This document shows, piece after piece, positions 29,690-43,879 of a stretch of DNA of 64,000 nucleotides (positions within the stretch are counted from its first letter, which is position 1; each line of letters begins with the position of its first letter). The stretch is from contig NC_077242.1 of assembly GCF_947179165.1 (NCBI RefSeq), forward strand, positions 31,617,097-31,681,096. The letters run 5' to 3'. Source of the DNA: Solanum dulcamara. Taxonomy: Eukaryota; Streptophyta; Magnoliopsida; Solanales; Solanaceae. The translations under genes were made by a program, and so were the position numbers. Below the pieces are notes generated by a model, which was not told where the DNA came from, searched no databases, and saw only the letters and a program-made list of their open reading frames with translations.

Positions 29690-32600
29690 TGATATTGTCA
29701 TAGGTACACTAATTATTCATTCTCATACAATATATGCTTTTCTTGATCCTGGTTCTACCATCTTTTATGTTACACCATTCGTTGCAAGTTAGTTTGAAAT
29801 AGTTACTAAATTATTATTTGAACCATTTGTTATTTCTACTCTAATTGGCGAGTTTGTGTTAGCTAGAAGGGTTTACCGAAATTGTGCATTGTTGGTATAT
29901 GGTAGATCTACCCTGGATGATCTAGTAGAGCTTGCTATGGTTGATTTTTATGTTATTATAGGCATGAATTGGCTTGAATCATGTTATGCTAATGTTGATT
30001 ATCGAGCCAAAATTGTTAGATTTCACATTCCTGATGAGTTAGTCCTGGAATGGAAAGGCAATGCTTTCATACCTTAAGGCGTAGAATTTGTTATCCAAAG
30101 TTTGTATTTCTAATTTGGTTTAGGTTAGAGACCTCGAAAGTGAACCTGTTCCTCTTCAATAAATTCTGGTGGTAAATAAGTTTCTAGGAGCTTTAAGATT
30201 TACCCAGAGTCCCTCCTAAAAGGAAAATAGATTTTGCCATCGATCTACTTCCAGGTACTCAGACTATATCATTAACTCCATATAGAATGGCTCTAGCAGA
30301 GCTAAGAGAGTTGAAGAAGCAGTTGAAAGATTTGCTCGAGAAAGGTTTCATATGGCCTAGCATATCAGTGTGGGGTGCACCAATATATGCAGGAAAAAGT
30401 TGGATCTTTTTGACTGTGTATCAACTACAGACAACTCAACAAAGTAAGAATTAGGAATAACTATACACTTCCCAGGATTGATGATTTATTTTACTAGTTG
30501 TAGGGAGCTCGGTGCTTTTTCAAAATTGATTTGAGGTCAGGATACTACTAGTTGCGAGTTAGGGAGGTGATGTCCCTAAGAATGCCTTCTTGACTCGATA
30601 TGACCATTATGAGTTTCTAGTGATGTCATTTGGGCTTACTAATGCACCAACAACCTTTATCAATCTAATGAATAGAATATTCAAGCCCTTTGTTGATATG
30701 TTTGTTATCGTCTTCATTGATGACATCTTGATTTATTCGCGATCAGAGGTTGAGTATGCAGATTACCTAAGAGTTATGATACAAACTCTCCAAGAGAACA
30801 GGTTGCACGCTAAGTTCTCTAAATATGAATTTTGGCTAACATCTGTAGCTTTTATTGGTCATGTAATTACGGATGAAGGTATAATGGTTGATAACCAAAA
30901 AATAGAAGTTGTAAAGAGTTGGCCAAGACCTCTAAATCCTACAGAGATTCGTAACTTCCTTAGTTTAGTGGGATTTATTACAGATTTGTGGATGGTTTCT
31001 CCATCATCTCCATGCCGTTGACAAAGTTGACTCATAAAACAATTAGCAGTTCTGTTCCAGTGATTAGAGGAATATGAGCAAAGTTTCTAGAATTTAAAGG
31101 ATAATTTAACTTCAGCACCTGTCTTGATCTTTTTTTGAAGGTACAAATGGTTATATTATTTATTGTGATGCTTCCAGAGTTGGGTTGGGTTAGGTTGTGT
31201 TCTGATGCAACACGATAAGATTATCTCCTATACTTCTTCATATTTGAGGAAGCACGAGCAGAATTACCCTATCCATGATCTAGAATTAGTAATGGTAGTG
31301 TTTGCATTAAAGATATGGCGTCACTACTTGTATGAGGTACATGCTGATATCTTCACAGTTTTCAGTAAAAAGAGTTAAACTTAAGGCAGCGAATATGGTT
31401 AGAATTGCTAAAAGATTATAATATGAGCATTCTATACCATTCAGTTAAAGCAAAAGTTGTAGCAGATGCTTTAAGCCGCAAATCTATGAGAATTTTGGCC
31501 TATGTAGAGGCTAACAAAATTGAAATGGTAATATCCTCGCACCAATTGACTAATTTACAAATTCGATTGCTTGACACCAAAGATGGAGGTGTAGTTGTTT
31601 AAAATACAACAGATTTATCCTTGATAGCAAAAGTTAAGAAGCAACAGTATGAGGATGCGGAGCTGGTATTGCTAAGGGACAACATAGTGCAGCAAAAGCA
31701 AAACCTATTTAATTGTGGACCCGATGGAGTTCTGAGATATCATAGTCGTCTATGTGTGCCTAATGTGAGCAAGCTACGGGATCAAATTATGAGTGAAGCT
31801 CATTACTTCTGATATTCAGTACATTTAGGTTCTATAAAGATGTACCGTGACCTAAGGAAGTTATACTAGTGGAATGGCATGAAAAGAGATATTATAAATT
31901 TTGTAACTCAATGTCCTAATTGTCAGAAGGTAAAGGTCGTGCACTAAAGGCCTGGAGGCCTAACTCAAAATATATAAATTCCATCATGGAAGTGGGAGGT
32001 AATTAACACGGATTTCATTATAAGTTTATATCGATCAAATAGAAAGTATGATTCTATCTGGGTGAATGTAGAAAGGTTGACAAAATTCGCTCACTTTTTG
32101 CTCGTTAGTACTACCTATGTTGCAGAAGATTATGCCAAAATTTATATACGTGAGATAGTTTGCCTACATGGAATTCCATTATCCATTATTTAAGATAGAG
32201 GTGCACAATTTATAGCAAACTTTTGGAAATCCTTCTAGGAAGGTCTAGGTACCCAAGTATGCCTAAATACCATATATTCCATCCTCAGACCGGTGGACAG
32301 GCTGAATGCACTATTCAGACACTTGTAGATATGTTATGTGCCTGTGTTCTAGACTTCAAAGGAAGTTAGGATAATCATATACCGTTGATTGACTTTGAAT
32401 ATAATAATAGCTACCACACGAGTATTCAAATGGCTCCTTATAAAGCTTTATATAAGTGGAACTCTAGATCACCAGGAGGTTGGTTTAAACTTAGTAAGGC
32501 AAAGTTATTGGGGCTATATTTAGTGAACAAGATATTGATAAAGTAAAGCTTATTAGAGATAGGCTTCATATAACACAAAGCCGATAAAAGTCTTATGTCA

Positions 32601-33070
32601 ATGTGCACCATCGAGCTCTAGAGTTTGCGGTTGGTGATTGAGCCTTTATAAAAGTGTTTCCTATGAAGGGAATTATGCATTTTGGCAGGAAAGGCAAATT
32701 AATCCCTAGATATGTTGGATCCTACAAAGTTATTCGCAAGTAGGCAAGGTGGCCTATAAGTTGGAGTTACCCACAAATTTAGCAACAGTTCATCCAGTGT
32801 TTCATGTATCGATGTTATATAAGTGCGTAGGATATTCGGCACATATTATGCCGCTTGAATAGTTTAACATTTTAGAGAAAATGACCTATATAGAGGTCCG
32901 GTTGCTATTCTTGATTGTCATGTTAGAAAGCTTAGGACTAGAGAATTCACCTGAGTTAAAGTATTATGGCGAAGTAATAATATTGAAATGGTGACTTGGG
33001 AAGCAGGGGAAGAAATAAGGCAGAAGTATCCTCACCTGTTTCAACACCAATATGATATCGAGGTATGTAC
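29690..33070 (+). pseudogene. Element 1 pol (protease, RT, RNase H, integrase, chromodomain), broken
   Basis: The protease has FLDPGST near 29738-29760 and VDFYVIIGMNWLESCYA further on. The RT starts near 30200 and holds the FIDD box at 30713-30724. RNase H lies at about 31060-31480 (LSRKS end near 31470). The integrase zinc region ends in TQCPNCQKVK near 31930. The core shows TDFI near 32010 and DRGAQF from 32194, with the catalytic Glu at about 32304 after a one-base frame change. A chromodomain (VRKLRTREF, VKVLWR, MVTWEAGEEIRQKYPHLF) ends near 33050. At least a dozen stops or shifts make it non-functional. Confidence 0.85.
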
Positions 33071-33157
33071 TTGATGAATCATTATCTTAAATTAATGCTA
33101 TGAATTTCATAAAAGTGTTAAAGAAAATTTAACCCTTATTCAAGGACAAGTATTTTT

Positions 33158-33170
33158 AAGGAGGGGAGGA
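33158..33170 (+). other. Element 1 polypurine tract
   Basis: aaggaggggagga directly precedes the 3' LTR start TG at 33171, the expected primer position for plus-strand synthesis. Confidence 0.85.
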
Positions 33171-33361
33171 TGTAATATCTCGTATAGTTTAAGGCAACTA
33201 TCTCATTAAGCTAAAGATGTACGCGCCAAAAATTGAATATGTTTTACCTTACGTAGTTGGTTGACAAGTTGTTGGGATATTATGTTTTTAAATGGGTGGT
33301 CATATTGAGTATTACTTATAGTATTTCATAATAAATGTTATACCAAAGTTAGAGGCCCAAG

Positions 33362-36163
33362 TGTTATATTCCGAATTTTTGCACATTGAAATATTCGTGA
33401 GCTAATAGACATAAATTCAAGGACTTTTAATTTCAAATTTTAAAAATGGCATGACTTATTTGTAAATTTCAATCAGTATAGAAATATTAGTTGAGATTAG
33501 GGATTAATTAACTATGATTGAATTATTAAGTGGGGATTTAGGATTAATTAAGATTAATTAAGCTATTAGTGGGTTGAGTGGCCCTAACTACCACATGGTC
33601 AAATCTGATTGGCCCATGCTTTAGTGGGGGGAGGGTATGTAATCACCTTGGGCAGCACATATAGCCTACTTTATTGATATGTAATCACCTTGGGCAGCAT
33701 ATATAGCCTACTTTGTTGACTAATTCATTAGACACAGTTCATTTCTCAACTCCAGAAAATTTAACAAGAGAGAGAAGCTCTCATCTTCATCAAATAGAGA
33801 AAGAGAGAGCTATGGCATCAACCTAGAAAGCACGACCATCTTCCTCCTTCTCCCACCTTCTACATAATTAACTGGTGAATTACAATCCAATTAGAGAAAA
33901 GAGAATAGATATTACCACAACCATGGCAACTCACGGTCATGGTTGAGCAAGTTTGAGCTCACAATTTGATACTAAAAATTAAGTTTCTAAGGTGTTCTAA
34001 CTATTTCGGGGTGATTAGCAACGTGACTTTGATCATTGGGGCAGCAAGAATACTTACCATTTTAATCCACAAATTTTAACAAATTAAGGAGTCAAGTTGT
34101 TAAGGTAAGATCTAATCTTTTTCTACATGTTTTAGAGGATTTGAACTTGTTATAATTTGATAAATGTGAATTGGATATATAGAATTATGTACGTTGATGT
34201 TGAAGTGTTGTTGAAGCCGTGTAGGGGCTGCTTTTATTTAGAAATAGAAGAATTTGATATTTTAAGTTGGAGTTGTAATTGTTTTAAGGGCTGGTTGTAA
34301 CGTGTGCCTGTTTGTGTTGAATTGAAGGATTAAGTGTAGTTACGATTATGTATTGTATGGTTATAATTATTGGACTGTTATAAATCACTTCGATGGTGTG
34401 TGGTGGCCGAGACCTATTAGGAGTAATTTGATAGAATCGTAGTCGTTATGTTGATGATTAACGAAAGTCAATGTTATATGGATTGTTCGGAGTATTCTTG
34501 AATTTCGTCTTGGCTAGTCTTAACATGGCATTTGAACGTGTCATTGTTAATGCTACTTGGTTGATGTATGGAAGTCTTGGATGTGAGGAGAGTGAGTGAT
34601 ATAGGGGAGGTGCTATCCAATTATCTAAAAATAACATACTAACGATAAAGTATGTTTTATGCCTTTCCATAGCTTAACCATAGTGCTTAACGTCTTAATA
34701 TAGGTTAAGAAACTACGGGCAGCGTATAGTATTATGTTACGGATAAGCATTGAAGGTATGTAAAGTTATCCCTTCTTTTTTTGGCATGTCTTAGATATAA
34801 GTAATGAATGATATGTATATGAAATTTGGGGTAATTCTATTCATAAGCTTCGAGAGTAATTCATGATTTTTTATTCACTTCTTGATGTTAGAACTCTTAC
34901 AATAATTGAGCTATTGCCTTTCAAGTCTTCTATATGTTGGAAAGTAGTCAGTATGTAAAAGCTATTGTTCTTAGAGATTCTACGACGATTAATGTCCTTG
35001 GATTCTATAAATTATTTCATATTATCTAATATATATTTATGATTCCTGAGGCTCTATTTGCTATAGTCCATTGTGACATTTAGAGGGTACTCAATATGAC
35101 TATCGCCTTTGGTACTCAAGTCTTAATTATTTTACTAATTCTATTGAGTCTCAGATGATGGTCTAATTATATATGGTTGTTCATGAATTTCTATTCGTGC
35201 ATACCGTTATTATATTATTCACCGAGTCCCAGGGTGGGTATGTTATCATGCACAATTTTACTACATCATTCATCGAGTCCTATGATGGGTCAGGTATGGT
35301 AAACGTGCACATGACTTTATTCACCAAGTCCCTTACTAGAGGTTCGAGTGAGGTATATATATATGATGATATGGTAATATAATGATACGATTATGGCACC
35401 GAGTCCCATAATGGGCCAGGTATGGTATATGATAATGATATGCATAATTTATTTTGTAAGGCACAAGTACAGTGAGTTCTTGATTATCATACTTATCTCC
35501 TGGACTCTCTACTTCAGTTATGATCTTTCTTATTGTATTTCATGCTTTATATACTCAGTACATATCTCGTACTGACTCCCTTTATTCGGGAGGTTGCGTT
35601 TCATGTCCGCAGGTACAGATACTCGCTTTGGTGATCCGCCAGCTTAGGACTTCTATTCAGCTGTTTTGGAGTACTCCATTGTCCCAAAGCCTAGACTTTT
35701 GGTACATATCCTTTTTGATATATATACATATATATATATATATATGTTTATCTAGGGGTACGACGGGTCCTTGTCCCTTCATATGATACTGTTGATACTC
35801 TTAGAGGTCTGTAGACATATGTATGGGTTGTGTGTATATGTGTTCAGTTGTGTCTATATGACTTATATTTTGGGACATTCCCATTCGTAGTGGCAGCCTT
35901 GTCGGCTTGCATATGTATAGTAGGGATGTTCCTACACGATATGAAAGCCTTGTCGGCTTATGTACTGTGTAATCTTTTGATGATTGTGACTCCTCAGGAG
36001 ACAGGTGGCTTTGATAAATATATGTGTGTGACAGTTTTGAGATAACATTCCATCCGTATAAATTCCACATTATGTTTAGTTGCTAATTGATTATAGATAA
36101 CAGGTGTGTACACGAGTGTCCAGTTCGGGCTCTAGTCATGGCCTATGGGGTTGGGTCGTGACA
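33362..36163 (+). repeat. Element 2, 5' LTR (2802 bp)
   Basis: Carries a 42-bp direct duplication at 33636-33677 and 33678-33719, each with a TATA-like catatatagcc block, present once in the 3' LTR. Further along are four imperfect repeats of about 60-70 bp with caccgagtcc...atgggcc (35217-35425) and two gccttgtcggctt repeats (35897-35960). Confidence 0.9.
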
Positions 36164-36167
36164 AAAG

Positions 36168-36180
36168 TGGTATTACAGCA
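36168..36180 (+). other. Element 2 primer-binding site
   Basis: tggtattacagca lies four bases after the LTR end. It is a near match to the tggtatcagagc site for initiator Met-tRNA. Confidence 0.75.
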
Positions 36181-36367
36181 GTTCATTCTTGGAGTGTCTA
36201 TAGACCGTATCTAATAGAGTCTTATTTATTGGTGTATTGTGCACCACATCTATAAACAGGAAGCTACAGGACATTTAAGATGTTATCTTTCCTTCTTATT
36301 CTAGATCGTGCGATAGAGCTATATTATCAGGATAATCTCCACATAACAGATTATTATGTTTACAACT

Positions 36368-37690
36368 ATGCCTCCAAAGAAAGCGGCAGCTGCCTAGAAG
36401 GGCAAATCAGTAGTAGGAGAGACTAGTCAAACTTAGAGAGTTACTAGGACCCATGCCCAATCCATGCTCGAGATTATACTTCATTCAGCGAGCTCTGCTA
36501 CACCACCACCTCTAGAGGAGCTTAGACTAGCAGCAGCTATGGATCAAGGGGCGGCTCCACTGCCAACTCCTGAGGCCCCTGCACCTGTGCCTCTAGCTCC
36601 CCAGCCAGGGGCGGAGGATAGGGCCATGAGAGATAAAGTGTAGTTACTGACTATATTAATAGCAGGGCAGGCTCGCAGGCATGGGCTAGGAGTAGATTAT
36701 GCAGATAGACATGATAGTTTAAGGATTTTTGATTTCTTTACTTGTAACCCCAGAGTTCTATGGGTCGAGGCCTGCGGATGAACCGTAGAAGTTTATCTGA
36801 CAGGTGCATCGTACGTTGATGATAATTAGGGCTTTTGAGACTGAGTCTGTTGAGTTGTCTTCATATCGGATGCATGACGTAGCCATTAATTGGTATGAAT
36901 TCTAGGAGTTGTCTAGGGGCGAGGGTGCTCCTCTAGTAGTATGGGCTGAGTTTGTGGAGGTCTTCTTTGGCCACTTTCCACCTCCAAAGATGAGACGAGC
37001 TAGAGTCGATAGATTCTTACATTTGAGGCAGGATGGCAGGAGTGTTCGAGATTATAGTTTTGAGTTTGATTCATTGGTGAGACATGTGCCCACTATTGTA
37101 ACTGATATGGCTGATAGAGTGCATTATTATATGATGGGGCTGGATCGTTATTTGATTGATAATTGTATGACAATAACATCTCAGCTAGGTATGGATATTG
37201 CTCAGGTACATGCATATGAACATGGGGTAGATGATCGACACAAAGGGCGTCAGCCCGATAGAGATCATGAAAGATGCCAGCACAAGAGAGCTAGATCGGC
37301 TGGTTATTCGGGTGTGTTTCGAGGTGGGCAGCCTTAGCAGTATAATAGATATCTTTCTCAGTCAGCCCAGAGTGCACCCCCATAATTCACAAGTAGGAGA
37401 TTCGATAGCATATGGTATTTAGTAATCGGTTAGAGCTCTAGGGTTTCAGGTTCATAGATGAACAAGGGCTCGCACCAATCGAGGCCACCTTTGCCTCAGT
37501 GTTTTCGTTATGGTAGGCCCCATTTTGGGGAATGCCATTTTGCTACAGGTGCTTGCTTTACTTGCAGTTGTCAAGGCCATATTATGAGGGACTGTCCATT
37601 CGAGGGTAGTCTAGGTGGTGCAGCTCAGCCTACTAGGTCAGTTGCTGGTTTATCTTCTTTTGTGGCTATGCACCCTATGGGGTAGGTATT
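36368..37690 (+). pseudogene. Element 2 gag, broken
   Basis: Starts MPPKKAAAA at 36368, then a stop. Later come a Pro-rich segment (APLPTPEAPAPVPLAPQPG) and the retrotransposon gag block (VWAEFVEVFFGHFPPPKMRR, DRFLHLRQDGRSVRDYSFEF) at 36930-37080. An intact CX2CX4HX4C zinc knuckle lies at 37554-37595 (CFTCSCQGHIMRDC). A preceding CFRYGRPHFGEC has Tyr where Cys is usual. Several stops and frame changes. Confidence 0.85.
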
Positions 37691-37753
37691 CAGACAACAA
37701 CAGGCCATGATAGAGCTTCCAGTTCTAGCAGTCCTTCGAACTATATATATGTC

Positions 37754-40700
37754 TTGGCTAGTAGACAGGACCAGGAGGCGTCACCAAACATGGTTATAGT
37801 TATATTATCAATTTTCTCTCAGGATGTATATGCATTGATAGACCCAGGCTCCACCTTATTTTTTATATATATCTTTATTGCTAATAGAATCGGGATAAAA
37901 CCTGAATTGATAGAACCATTTGAGGTAGCTACACCGGTAGGAGATTCTGTTATAGCCAAGCAAGTATATAGAGATTGTTCAGTGATTATATATAGTCGTC
38001 ACACCAAGGCTGATTTAATATAGTTAGATATAATAGAATTTGATATTATTATGGGCATGGATTGGTTAGCTTCTTGTTATGCTAATGTTGATTGTAGAGA
38101 AAAAGTAGTTTGATTTCAGTTCCCAAGAGAGCCAATCATAGAATGGATGGGCAATACAACATCGCCGAGGGGTAAGTTTATTTTATACCTCAAGGCAAGG
38201 AAAATGGTTAGAAAGGGTTATATTATCATCTAGTTATAGAAATACCAATCCTTCAGTCAGTTTCGATAGTTAATGAATTTCCAAATATATTCCCGGATGA
38301 ACTTCCAAGTCTTCCTCCTGAGCGGGAGATAGAGTTCACTATAGATATATTGCCAGATACTCAACCCATATCTATTCCTCCTTATAGAATGACACCTGCA
38401 GAATTTAAGGAATTAAGGGAGCAGCTGAGATACTTGTTAGAAAAGGGCTTTATTAGGCCCAGCACATCACCTTGGGGAGCACCGGTATTGTTCGTGAGAA
38501 AGAAAGATGGGTTTCTGCGAATATGTATTGACTATAGGCAGCTGAACAAGGTGATAATAAAGAATAGATATCCCTTCCTCAGGATTAATGATTTATTTGA
38601 CCAGTTGTAGGGTGCTAAGTGTTTCTCGAAGATAGATCTGCGGTTAGGCTATCATATGGGTAAAGGAAGTAGATATTTCAAAAACTGTGTTCAGGACCCG
38701 ATACGGGCATTATGAGTTTAGAGTGATGTCTTTTGGGCTGACCAATGCTCCAGAAGTGTTTATGGATCTAATGAACCGAGTGTTCAAGCCATTCCTAGAT
38801 CTGTTCATGATTATATTTATTGATGATATTCTTGTCTATTCACGATTGGAAGAGAAGTATGTAGATCATTTAAGGACGGTACTTGGGGTGCTCCAGCACC
38901 AGAAGTTGTATGCTAAGTTCTCTAAATGTGAATTCTGATTGACTTTAGTAGAATTCTTGGGGCATATTATTAGAGCTAATGGTATTCGAGTAGATACACA
39001 AAAAATTGAGGCCGTAAAGACTTGGCCTAGACCTACAACACCTACTGAGGTACGTAGTTTTCTAGGGCTAGCAGGATATTACAAGAGATGCATAGTGAAT
39101 GTTTCTTCGATTTCAGCGCCTTTAACAAAGTTAACTCAGAAGGCAGCTAAGTTCTAGTTGACCGATGCTTATGAACGAAGCTTTCAGTTGCTGAAAGATA
39201 AGTTGACTACGACCCAGTTCTAACTCTTCCTGAAGGAACAGATGGCTATGTTATTTATTTTGATGCTTCTAGTGTTGGGCTAGGTTGTGTATTAATGCAA
39301 CATAGTAAAGTCATAGCCTATGCCTCCCGGCAGCTCAGAAAGCACGAAAGAAATTATCCAACTTATGATCTAGAGTTAGCAACACTAATTCATGCTTTGA
39401 AAATATGGAGGCATTATCTATATGGCGTACATGTTAATATCTACATGGATCACAAAAGTCTCCAATACATCTTTAGGCAGAAGAAGCTGAATTTGTGGTA
39501 GAGAAGATGGCTAGAGTTGCTGAAAGATTATGATGTCGATATTTTATATCACCCAGGGAAAGTAAATATTATAGCAAATGCACTCATCCAAAAATCTATG
39601 GGTAGCTTGACAGAGGTACAACCAGAATGGAAGAAGATAGTCCATGAGATTTGCCAGTTAGCTAACCTTAGAGTCCTTTTGGCTAATTCTGATGATGATG
39701 GAGTTTCTATTTGAGGAGTTGCACAATCCTCTATCATGGGAGAGGTAAAGCGACGCTAATACGAGGACCCTATTCTGGCACAATATAGGGATACAAACCT
39801 TCAAAAGAAAAAGACCCCATCCGAGATCACACTTGACAGAGTGCTAAGATATAAGAGAAAATTATGTGTACTTGAGATTGAAGGGCTACGACAATAGGTT
39901 ATGGGAGAGGCATACTATTCATCTAAGGTCAACAAAGATATATCATGACCTCAGATATTTATATTGGTGGTATGACATGAAGAAGGACATAGCAGAGTTC
40001 GTAGCCCACCAGTGACTGAATTGACAATAAGTTAAGATTGAGCATCGAAAGCCTGATGGATTATTACAGGAGATGGAGATCCCGACTTAGAAATGGGAAA
40101 TAATTAATATGGATTTTATTATAGGCCTACCTCGCACTCCATGGAAGTATGATTCTATATGGGTTATTGTAGATAGGCTAACAAAATTAGCCCATTTTCT
40201 TTCAGTCAAGACTACTTATTCAGCCAAGGACTATGCAAAGTTATATATCAAGGAGATAGTAAAACTTCACGGGGTCCCCACATCTATTATATCGGACAGA
40301 GGAGCTCAGTTTACAGCTAGCTTATGGAGATCATTCAAGGAAGGATTGGGAACACATATGAGTCTTAGCACAATATTTCACCCTCCGATTGACAGACAAG
40401 CCGAGCGTACTATTCAGACGCTAGGAGATATGTTGTAAGCCTGTGTTATTGACTTCAGGGGTAGCTGGGACGATCATTTGTCACTTATCCAGTTTGCCTA
40501 TAATAATAACTATCATTCTAACATCCAGATGGCACCATCTGAGCTTTATATGGCAGGAATTGGAGGTCACCTATTGGCTAGTTTGATATTGGTGAGGCTA
40601 AGTTAATCGGCCCCGATATGATTCAGCAAGCTGCTGATAAGGTGAGGCTTATTCGGGAAAGGTTATTAGCAACTTAGAGTCAACAGAAATCGAACACAAG

Positions 40701-41160
40701 TAATCGACGTCGACACTTAGAGTTTGAAGTTTGGGATTAGGTGTTCTTGAAGGTGTTACCGATGAAGGGTATAATGAGATTCGGCAAGAAAGGGAAACTT
40801 AGCCCGAGGTACATTCGGCCATATCAGATTGATCGTAGAGTGGGCAAAGTTGCCTCTGAGTTGGACCTACTATCTGATTTGGAAGAAGTGCACCTAGTTT
40901 TTCATATGTCAATACTTCACAAATGTATTGGTGATCCTTCTAAACTGTTCCCCGTGGATGATGACTAGGTGATTGAGGAGCTTTCTTACGAGGAAAATCC
41001 TATTGCTATACTTGATCGCCAAGTCAGAAGGTTACGTACTAAGGATGTGGCTTCCGTCAAAGTATTATGGTGAAACAAAAATAGAGAAGAGATAACCTAG
41101 GAAGCCGAAGATGAGATGAAGAATAATTATCCTCACTTGTTCCCTATGCCTACAGGTAAT
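37754..41160 (+). pseudogene. Element 2 pol (protease, RT, RNase H, integrase, chromodomain), broken
   Basis: The protease shows ALIDPGSTLF near 37832 and IIMGMDWLASCYANVDC near 38050. RT runs from about 38270 to 39160 with the FIDD box at 38816-38827. RNase H includes [20 protein letters not shown] near 39312 and [10 protein letters not shown] near 39445. The integrase core keeps Asp in MDFIIGLP (40109), Asp at 40295-40297 (SDRGAQF) and Glu at 40403-40405 (QAERT), a DX35E spacing. A chromodomain near 41015-41145 reads RQVRRLRTKD, VKVLW and WEAEDEMKNNYPHLF. Stops such as those at 38609, 38936 and 40436 break the frame. Confidence 0.9.
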
Positions 41161-41285
41161 CTAAACTTTTAAATTGATTATATTGATTAATTGATGAAAC
41201 TATATGTTGTAGAAATAAAAGAGATTCCCCTAAATTACTTATAAGACTTTATGAGGCAAGTTTAACATTCGAGGAGGAATGTTCT

Positions 41286-41299
41286 AAAGGGGGGAAGAA
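41286..41299 (+). other. Element 2 polypurine tract
   Basis: aaaggggggaagaa ends directly before the 3' LTR start at 41300. Confidence 0.9.
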
Positions 41300-43879
41300 T
41301 GTTCTATTCCTAATTTTTGTACATTGGACTATTCGTGAGATAATAGATATAAATTCAAGGACTTTTAATTTTGAATTTTAAAAATGGCATGACTTATTTG
41401 TAAATTTCAATCAGTGTAGAAATATTAGTTGATATTAGGAATTAATTAACCATGATTGGATTATTAAGTGAGAATTTAGGATTAATTAAGATTAATTAAG
41501 CTATTAGTGGGCTGAGTGGCCCCCACTGCCACATGGCTAAATCTGATTAGCCCATTCCTTAGTGGGGGGAGGGGAGGACATGTAATCACCTTGGGCAGCA
41601 TATATAGCCTACTTTGTTAACTAATTCATTAGCCACAATTCATTTCCCAACTCTAGAAAATTTAACAAGAGAGAGAAGCTCTCATCTTCACCAAATAGAG
41701 AAAGAGAGAGCTATGGCAGCCACCTAGAAAGCACGACCAGCTTCCTCATTCCCCCACCTTCTACATAATTAATTGGTAAATTACAATCCAATTAGAGCCA
41801 AGAGAATAGGTATTACCAACACCATGGCAACTCACGACCATGGCTGAGCAAGTTTGAGCTTACAAATTTGATACCAAAAATTAAGTTTCTAAGGTGTTCC
41901 AACCATTTGGAGGGATTTGCAACATGACTTTGATCATTGGAGAAGCAAGAATACTTACCATTTTAATCCACAAATTTCAGCAAATTAAGGAGTCAAGTTG
42001 TTAAGGTAAGATCTAATCTTTTTCTATATATTTTAGAGGATTTGAACTTGTTACAATTTGGTAAATGTGAATTGGATATGTGGAATTATGTACGTTGATG
42101 TTGAAGCCGTGTAGGGGCTATTTTTATTTAGAAATAGAAGAGTTTGATATTTCAAGTTGGAGTTGTAATTATTTTAAGGGCTGATTATAACATGTGGTTG
42201 TTTGTGTTGAATTGAAGGATTAAGTGTAGTTATAATTATGCATTGTATGGTTATAATTATTGGGCTGTTATAAATTGTTTTGATGGTGTGTGGTGGCTGT
42301 GACCTATTAGGAGTAATTCGATAGAATTGTAGTCGTTATGTCGATGATTAACGAAAGTCAAATGTTATATGGATTGTTTGGAGTATTCTTGAATTTCGTC
42401 TTGGCTAGTCTTAACATGGAATTTGAACCTGTCATTGTTGATGCTACTTGGTTGATGTATGGAAATCTTGGATGTGAGAAGAGTGAGCGATATAGGGGAG
42501 GTGCTATCCAATTATCAAAAATAACATACTAACGATAAAGTATGTTTTATGCCTTTCCATAGCTTAACCATAGTGCTTAACGTCTTAATATAGGTTAAGA
42601 AACTACGGGCAGCGTATAGTATTATGTTACGGATAAGCATTGTAGGTATGTAAAGTTATCCTTTTTTTTGGCATGTCTTAGATATAAGTAATGAATGATA
42701 TGTATATGAAATTTGGGGTAATTCTATTCATAAGCTTTGAGAGCAATTCATGATTCTTATTCACTTCTTGATGTTAGAACTTTTACAATAATTGAGCTAT
42801 TGCCTCTCAAGTCTTCTATACGTTGGAAAGTAGTCAGTATGTAAAAGCTACTGTTCTGAGAGATTCTACGACGATTAATGTCCTTGACTTCCATAAATTA
42901 TTTCATATTATCTAATATATGTTTATGATTCCTGAGGCTCTTTTGCTATAATCCATTGTGATATTTAGAGGGTACTCAATATGACTATCTCCTTTGGTAC
43001 TCAAGTGTTAATTATTTTAGTGATTCTATTGAGTCTCAGATGATGATCTAATTATATATGGTTGCTCATGAATTTCTATTTGTGCATACCATTATTATAT
43101 TATTCACCGAGTCCTAGGGCGGGTATGTTAGCATTCATAATTTTATTACATCATTTATCGAGTCCCATGATAGGCCGGGTACGGTATACGTGCACATGAC
43201 TTTATTCACCATATCCCTTACTAGAGGGTCAGATATGGTATATATATATATGATGATATGATAATATGATGATACGATTATGGAACCGAGTCCCATAATG
43301 GGCCAGCTATGGTATATGATAATAATATGCATGATTTATTTCGTAAGGCATAGGTACCGTGAGTTCTTGATTATCATACTTGTCTCGTGGACTCTCTACT
43401 TCAGTTATGATCTTTCTTATTGTATTTCATACTTTATATACTCAGTACTTATCTCGTATTGACTCCCTTTCTTTGGGGGGTTGCAGTTCATGTCCGCAGG
43501 TGCAGATACTCACTTTGGTGATCCACCAGCTTAGGACTTCTATTCAGCTGTCTTGGAGTGCTCCATTGTCTCGGAGCCTAGACTTTTAGTACATATCCTT
43601 TTTGATGTATATATATGTTTGTCCAGGGGTATGTCGGGGTCTTTTCCCATCATATGATACTATTTGTACTCTTAGAGGTCTATAGACATACGTATGGGTT
43701 GTGCGTATATATGTTTAGTTGTATCTATATGACTTATATTTTGGGATGTTTCCATTCATAGTGGCAGCCTTGTCGGCTTGCTTATTTATAGTTGGGATGT
43801 TTCCATATGATATGACTGCCTCATCGGCTTACGTACTGTGTCTTTTGATGATTGTGACTCCTCAAGAGACAGGTGGCTT

